From: Bacteroidota bacterium
GTDB lineage: Bacteria > Bacteroidota > Bacteroidia > UKL13-3
Assembly (NCBI GenBank): GCA_027484685.1
Contig: JAIXSO010000040.1
Span: 62,001-126,000, forward strand
Direction of reading: 5' to 3'
DNA: 64,000 nucleotides
How positions within the stretch are numbered: position 1 is the first letter of the stretch; every line of letters starts with the position of its first letter. The translations under genes and the position numbers were made by a program. The notes under the pieces were generated by a model, which saw only the letters and a list, made by a program, of their open reading frames with translations, searched no databases and was not told where the DNA came from. Positions 59,799-64,000 of this stretch are shown in pieces.

Positions 59799-62700
59799 AA
59801 TCTATATCAATATTGACAATTTTATCTAATTCTGCTGAAATGCTTTTTTTTATTTGTTCTACTTTGCGATATTTTTCTGCAATTTCTTTTTGTGCTTTCA
59901 AATCAAATACTCCTTTTGAGTTGATTGGGATTTTAAAATTAATTTGATTTAGATTTTTTCTACTAAGATTGTTGTTTTGTCCATTCCCTAAACTATTAAG
60001 CTCTTGATAAATATCTGTAATTAATATTTCTATATAATCTTCAATCAAATTTGAACTAAATTCATCCTTTAATTTTATTTTAGTAATTCTCTGATTTAAG
60101 TATCCTTCTTCTCCCAACCATTTGATAAGATTAAATCCAGCAGCACCTGATAAAGATAGTAAATAATCATCTTTTTTTACTAAATATTTTTCTTTGTTGT
60201 TAAATTGATAATCTCTTGGAATTCTTACTTCCTTAGGCTCGGATTTTAGGTTTACGTCTTGAATTCTAATCAATTTTATATCATTTTTATTTGTTGTGTA
60301 TAAAGATGATGAAAAAGCAAAACCGTCTTGTAAATCAAAAACCTTTTGAATATTTATTTCTTTAAAATTACTATCTTTAAGAATTTCAACATTCAAGTCT
60401 TCAATTTGCTTCTTGTAATCTAAAATTTTAGATTTTATTTCTTGGATTGATTTTATTTTATTAACTATTTTATTTTGAGCTTCTAAATCAAAACTACCAT
60501 CAGGATTTATGGGCAATTTAATTTCTAAATCTTTAACCATAAATGGCGGTAAAGCTGTATATTCATTTTTTCCGTCTTCTGAACCTCTTCCTTTTCTGTT
60601 TTTCCTAAATATTGGTTCTAATTCAAATTTGATAAACTCTAGATTCAGATTAGAATCTTTGGGTATTAAAATACCTCTATGACTTGTAGATGAAAACGGA
60701 ATATTATGAGTCATAATATAACCAGCAAAGCCATCTATTGCCCATGTTAAACAAGGCACATCATAATCAAATGTATTTATTCTTGCAAATTCACCAACAG
60801 TATTTCCGGAAAACAGAGCAAATTCACCTTTGTTGATGTCAATATATTTTTTTATAAATTTTGACTGCCCTCTTTTAATTATAAACAAATCAGCTACTTT
60901 GAAAACCTTGTATTCTAATTTAGTTTTTTTTTTTTCGCTTAATGAAAGTATCTCTTCTTTAAAACTTAAAATATTATTTGCAATATCTTCTATAATGTCA
61001 GGAAACTCTTCAAATTTCGTGAGTTTATCTTCCTCAATAACGCCTAATTCAATTTGCTCTTCTTTAGTCCACCAACGCTCAATACTCCAATGACTTTCAG
61101 GAGTGAAATTTTCAATTGGTTGTATTTTACAGCGATTATCGGTGTTTATCTTATCAAACTCTGTTTTATTTCCTTTAAAGAAATTATATAAACTAACTGC
61201 TTTTTCTAAGTCATTCTGTTCAATATCAAAACGATAAATATCTCTACTCTCTCCCATTTCACTAACTAAATAAGTAAATACTGGGTCTGTTTGTTTTTCT
61301 GCTTTATTTTTCTTTTTTGTTATCGCAAGTATATAAGTCTTTTTTGGTGTAGTAAAAAATGTTTTTAATGGAAGTGAAATAATACCATCAATCAAACACT
61401 CGTCTAAGATAAACTGACGAAGGTTTTTATCATTTTGTCTATTAAAAATTCCATCAGGTACTACAATAAATGCTTTACCTCCGGGCCTTAAAGAACGTAT
61501 TATCCATTCCATAAATAACCCTTCAACACCCATTGCGCTAATTTTATAGAAATCTTTAAGTTCTTGAACTTTGCTAATTTCTTCTTTTAAATTGCTACTT
61601 CCTGTTGTTACATAAGGTGGATTTGTTAAAATTAAATCTATACTGTTTTCATAATTAACATCACGCAATGTTCCCAATATATTCTTAGTTTTTAACTCAA
61701 ATGTCTCGTTGAAAACTTCTGCAAACTGATTTGTAATACCTGGGTTTTTTCTTATTTGGTCAGATAAATATATAAGCATATTGGCTTTAGCAAGGATGAT
61801 TGTTTTTTGCTCTTCTTTATCAAAACCTTTATCAATTCCAATCAGTTTAATTTTTGGTTTTAAAACGCCATTTTCAACTGGAAAAAAATCTTCGATTTCA
61901 TTATTAATCAATAGTGGTTCAAGCAAAAATTTCCCTACTCCACACGCTGGATCACACATAGTAATATTGGGTTTAATATCGCTTTGTGCCATTTTTGCAA
62001 CTGCTCTTACTACTTTTAAAGGTGTAAAATATTGCCCCCAATTTTTCTTACTAATACTTTCTTTTAGAAAGGTTTCAAATAATTTACTTTTAAAATCCCT
62101 ATCGATATTTTTTAACTCCCCACCACCTTCTTTTTCATCACCGAATTTTTTTAAAATTTTAATAAAAACAGTTCCGTAACCTTTTACCGCCTCCTCATCT
62201 TTACTAACGAATATTGTTCCATTTATTATAGTAGTATTATCTTTTTCAGATGATTTGAAGAGTTTTTTTATTTCTTTTCTTATCGTTCCTGCATAATAGT
62301 TTAGTGTTTCTTCTGCATCATCATTAGACTTATAAATACTCATTAGATTATCATAACTCAAATGATTTGGCAACACCTTTAAATCACTTAAATACTTAAA
62401 TATAAACAACTCTACAAACGAATACAAGCAATTTTCTGGGGTAGCACCAGCTGCCATCCACAAATCCTGCCATATACTTTTAGCCAATTTTGTAGGATCT
62501 TTTAGTCTTGGTTCTATTAATTGTGAATTGTGTTCATCTACACTTTCAATAATTTTTTCAATTAATTTGGCTAAATCAGGATTTTTGGGGTCAAAAGGAG
62601 TTTTTATTTCTCTACCTTTTTCATCCAAAATACACTTTCCGTTTTTTGCATTCACCCAGATAGTATCAACTGTATCTGTCAACACAACAAATTTTGCCTC

Positions 62701-63003
62701 CAAAACTTGTGCTACTTCTAAACCTTGTTGAAGTGCAGCTTCCTTTTGTTTTTTAGTTTTAAATTGGGTAGTTGATTTATTTTCTACTATTCCTAAAGTT
62801 GTTTTTATTTTTGATTTTACAACCTCAGGAATAGAAATAATTGCATCTGGTTTTCTTTTCTCAAAACCATTATAGTCTTTCCCGTGAATAATTCCAGCTT
62901 TTTTTAATTGCAAAAGCGAGGTACTTCCAATATTTCGGAAGTCAAATTTTCCAATCTTTTCGGGATTATTTATTAAATCTCGTTGATTAAGTTCTTCGCT
63001 CAT
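59791..63003 (-). CDS. Single-chain restriction-modification enzyme: PD-(D/E)xK nuclease, N6-adenine methylase, two specificity domains
   Basis: 1070 residues. Residues 45-110 form a PD-(D/E)xK-like unit: PDAII (52-56), GIVENK with E74 and K76, and the following helix KKQKEAALQQGLEVAQVLEA. Residues about 160-310 are the HsdM-like helical region. The methylase core has GQYFTPLKVV (323-332), motif I DPACGVGKFLL (351-361) and motif IV NPPY (461-464), the N6-adenine type. From about 698 two HsdS-like target recognition domains follow (YKVFKVADLFIIKRGQSKF; INIQKVFDLQDGFAFSS), each ending in a PINxxGxFDLxAQ helix. No helicase domain exists. This resembles type IIG rather than type I enzymes. The next gene overlaps by 8 nt. 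Confidence 0.9.
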   Translation of the reverse strand: MSEELNQRDLINNPEKIGKFDFRNIGSTSLLQLKKAGIIHGKDYNGFEKRKPDAIISIPEVVKSKIKTTLGIVENKSTTQFKTKKQKEAALQQGLEVAQVLEAKFVVLTDTVDTIWVNAKNGKCILDEKGREIKTPFDPKNPDLAKLIEKIIESVDEHNSQLIEPRLKDPTKLAKSIWQDLWMAAGATPENCLYSFVELFIFKYLSDLKVLPNHLSYDNLMSIYKSNDDAEETLNYYAGTIRKEIKKLFKSSEKDNTTIINGTIFVSKDEEAVKGYGTVFIKILKKFGDEKEGGGELKNIDRDFKSKLFETFLKESISKKNWGQYFTPLKVVRAVAKMAQSDIKPNITMCDPACGVGKFLLEPLLINNEIEDFFPVENGVLKPKIKLIGIDKGFDKEEQKTIILAKANMLIYLSDQIRKNPGITNQFAEVFNETFELKTKNILGTLRDVNYENSIDLILTNPPYVTTGSSNLKEEISKVQELKDFYKISAMGVEGLFMEWIIRSLRPGGKAFIVVPDGIFNRQNDKNLRQFILDECLIDGIISLPLKTFFTTPKKTYILAITKKKNKAEKQTDPVFTYLVSEMGESRDIYRFDIEQNDLEKAVSLYNFFKGNKTEFDKINTDNRCKIQPIENFTPESHWSIERWWTKEEQIELGVIEEDKLTKFEEFPDIIEDIANNILSFKEEILSLSEKKKTKLEYKVFKVADLFIIKRGQSKFIKKYIDINKGEFALFSGNTVGEFARINTFDYDVPCLTWAIDGFAGYIMTHNIPFSSTSHRGILIPKDSNLNLEFIKFELEPIFRKNRKGRGSEDGKNEYTALPPFMVKDLEIKLPINPDGSFDLEAQNKIVNKIKSIQEIKSKILDYKKQIEDLNVEILKDSNFKEINIQKVFDLQDGFAFSSSLYTTNKNDIKLIRIQDVNLKSEPKEVRIPRDYQFNNKEKYLVKKDDYLLSLSGAAGFNLIKWLGEEGYLNQRITKIKLKDEFSSNLIEDYIEILITDIYQELNSLGNGQNNNLSRKNLNQINFKIPINSKGVFDLKAQKEIAEKYRKVEQIKKSISAELDKIVNIDIDYE

Positions 63004-63318
63004 GGTAATTATCTACTAAATTTGAATTTAAAATGCTATGCGTAAAAGTGTGCAAAAATGACTAAATAACACAAAAAAACAACACAATTATGTACACATT
63101 TGAATCATTATCGGTCATATATGAATCATAACAATACACAAATGCACATACAAATGCATACTGCTTATCCACAAAAAAGCTAATTAATTAAAATTATAAC
63201 TCCCAACTCTCATTTCCCATCTCTCAACTCTCATCTCCCATTTCTCAAAACCAAAACCCATCCTTGTCAGTAATAAAATTTTTATATATTGCTCTTCGTT
63301 TCAGCTAACTATTATTAC
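63004..63318. other. Intergenic stretch with pyrimidine-rich repeat, no gene seen
   Basis: 315 bp between the divergent RM operon and the last gene. It contains the promoter(s) of the defence operon, a TTATCCACA at 63164-63172, and at about 63199-63250 a run of imperfect CTCTCAACTCTCAT/CTCCCATTTCTC units. No structured element is clear. Confidence 0.45.
63199..63250 (+). repeat. Pyrimidine-rich degenerate tandem repeat
   Basis: Imperfect units of about 8-9 bp built on CTCTCAACTCTCATCTCCC. One strand is nearly free of G. It lies 70-120 bp before the last gene's start. Confidence 0.5.
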
Positions 63319-64000
63319 ATGAAAAATACTTATAAAACACTTATTTTTTCTTTACTTACCTATTGCATTTTGCCTATTTCTTATTGCTTATTAGCAACAA
63401 ATTCATGGGCTCAAGAAGCAAATCCGGTTAATGGACCACGCAATATTAAACCCAATTACTTTGCATTTACCAATGCCACTATTTTTGTAGATGGAAGTAA
63501 AAAATTAACCAACGCCACTTTAATAGTAAAAGATGGAATAATTGAAAATGTAGGTAACGGAATTACCATTCCTGCCGAGGCTAAAGTAATTGATTTAAAA
63601 GGCAAATATGTTTACCCTTCGTTTATTGATTTGTATAGTAATTATGGTATAAATTATACCAATACAGCCAAAGGAAACGAACAATACAAAACCAACAGAA
63701 AAGGTGCTTATGCTTGGAACGATGCCATAAAAACAGAGTTAAACGCAGTAGATTATTTTAGCTATGATGAAAAAAAATCGAGCCAACTAATGGAAAGCGG
63801 TTTTGGTTTGACACTTTCGGGTGTAAACGATGGCATTAGTCGCGGAACAGCAGCTTTGGTTTTAACTGGAAATAATAACGAAAATGAATTGGCAATTATG
63901 CCAAAAGCCGCAGCAGGATTGAGTTTAAACAAAGGCAGTTCGGTACAAGATTATCCAAACTCATTAATGGGAAGTATAGCTTTATTACGCCAAACCTATT
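63319..64000 (+). CDS. Amidohydrolase-fold exported protein (3' end off window)
   Basis: 227 codons visible from the ATG at 63319; the frame is open at the window end. Signal peptide MKNTYKTLIFSLLTYCILPI through SWAQ is followed by NATIFVDGSKKLTNATLIVK, DGIIENVGNGITIPAEAKVI and KGKYVYPSFIDLYSNYGI. This is the amidohydrolase/imidazolonepropionase N-terminal plan, with YPSFIDLYSNYG where catalytic members have PGxIDxHxH, so the first metal ligands are absent, as in the related protein at 23344-24591. Probably periplasmic. Note that many such genes in Bacteroidota come as tandem pairs; here the two copies are far apart. Confidence 0.82.
   Translation, partial: MKNTYKTLIFSLLTYCILPISYCLLATNSWAQEANPVNGPRNIKPNYFAFTNATIFVDGSKKLTNATLIVKDGIIENVGNGITIPAEAKVIDLKGKYVYPSFIDLYSNYGINYTNTAKGNEQYKTNRKGAYAWNDAIKTELNAVDYFSYDEKKSSQLMESGFGLTLSGVNDGISRGTAALVLTGNNNENELAIMPKAAAGLSLNKGSSVQDYPNSLMGSIALLRQTY

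Noticed and set aside
58865-63003. Classical type I restriction system
   Set aside because: No HsdR helicase-nuclease gene is present, and nuclease, methylase and specificity parts are all in one chain.

Overview
The window is AT-rich chromosomal DNA from a member of the Bacteroidota. Two proteins carry C-terminal type IX secretion (T9SS) sorting domains, two TonB-dependent receptors are present (one with an N-terminal carboxypeptidase-like domain), and there are many signal-peptide or lipobox proteins. Where a promoter is readable it fits the Bacteroidota pattern (TTTG, about 19-21 nt, TAnnTTTG). I cannot place it more narrowly than phylum. I saw no rRNA, tRNA, CRISPR array or intact transposase.

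Left part (1-37 kb) is mostly housekeeping and envelope genes: the end of a saccharopine dehydrogenase, a DUF1573 protein, an RND/MacA-type efflux adaptor, a DUF3108 protein, a 10.5-kb gene for a 3487-residue secreted modular protein, purL, a RelE/ParE-type toxin-antitoxin pair, an AAA/DUF4143 ATPase behind a striking triple-half-site palindrome, an alpha/beta hydrolase, an amidohydrolase-fold protein, a DUF5117-type zinc metalloprotease, a TonB receptor, recQ, a diacylglycerol-kinase-type lipid kinase, two small outer-membrane proteins and a second TonB receptor. The giant protein is built of 34 modules of about 90 residues. The last 32 form eight copies of a fixed four-module order (357 residues, 1071 bp), followed by PKD domains and a T9SS tail.

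Middle part (37-54 kb) is accessory. It holds a macro-domain protein, a PaiB-like flavin protein, a 5'-truncated methyltransferase, a phosphodiester glycosidase plus a separate 24-codon remnant of its 5' end, a von Willebrand A-like protein, a second T9SS-sorted protein, and about a dozen short minus-strand genes of unknown function. Between them lie at least four families of palindromic dispersed repeats (called A to D here), often as compound arrays. Two gene remnants end exactly at family A hairpins, so these repeats appear to mark recombination or deletion junctions.

Right part (54-64 kb) has a small membrane protein behind a textbook promoter, the cell-elongation pair mrdA (PBP2)-rodA with overlapping frames, a BNR/YCF48-like propeller protein, and a three-gene minus-strand operon (58.8-63.0 kb). 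That operon joins a single-chain nuclease-methylase-specificity restriction enzyme, an unknown 89-residue protein, and a membrane protein that looks like a SLATT-domain effector. The gene overlaps and the combination of DNA self/non-self discrimination with a predicted membrane effector make it the best candidate for an undescribed defence system in the window. The window ends inside a second amidohydrolase-fold gene related to the one at 23-24 kb.
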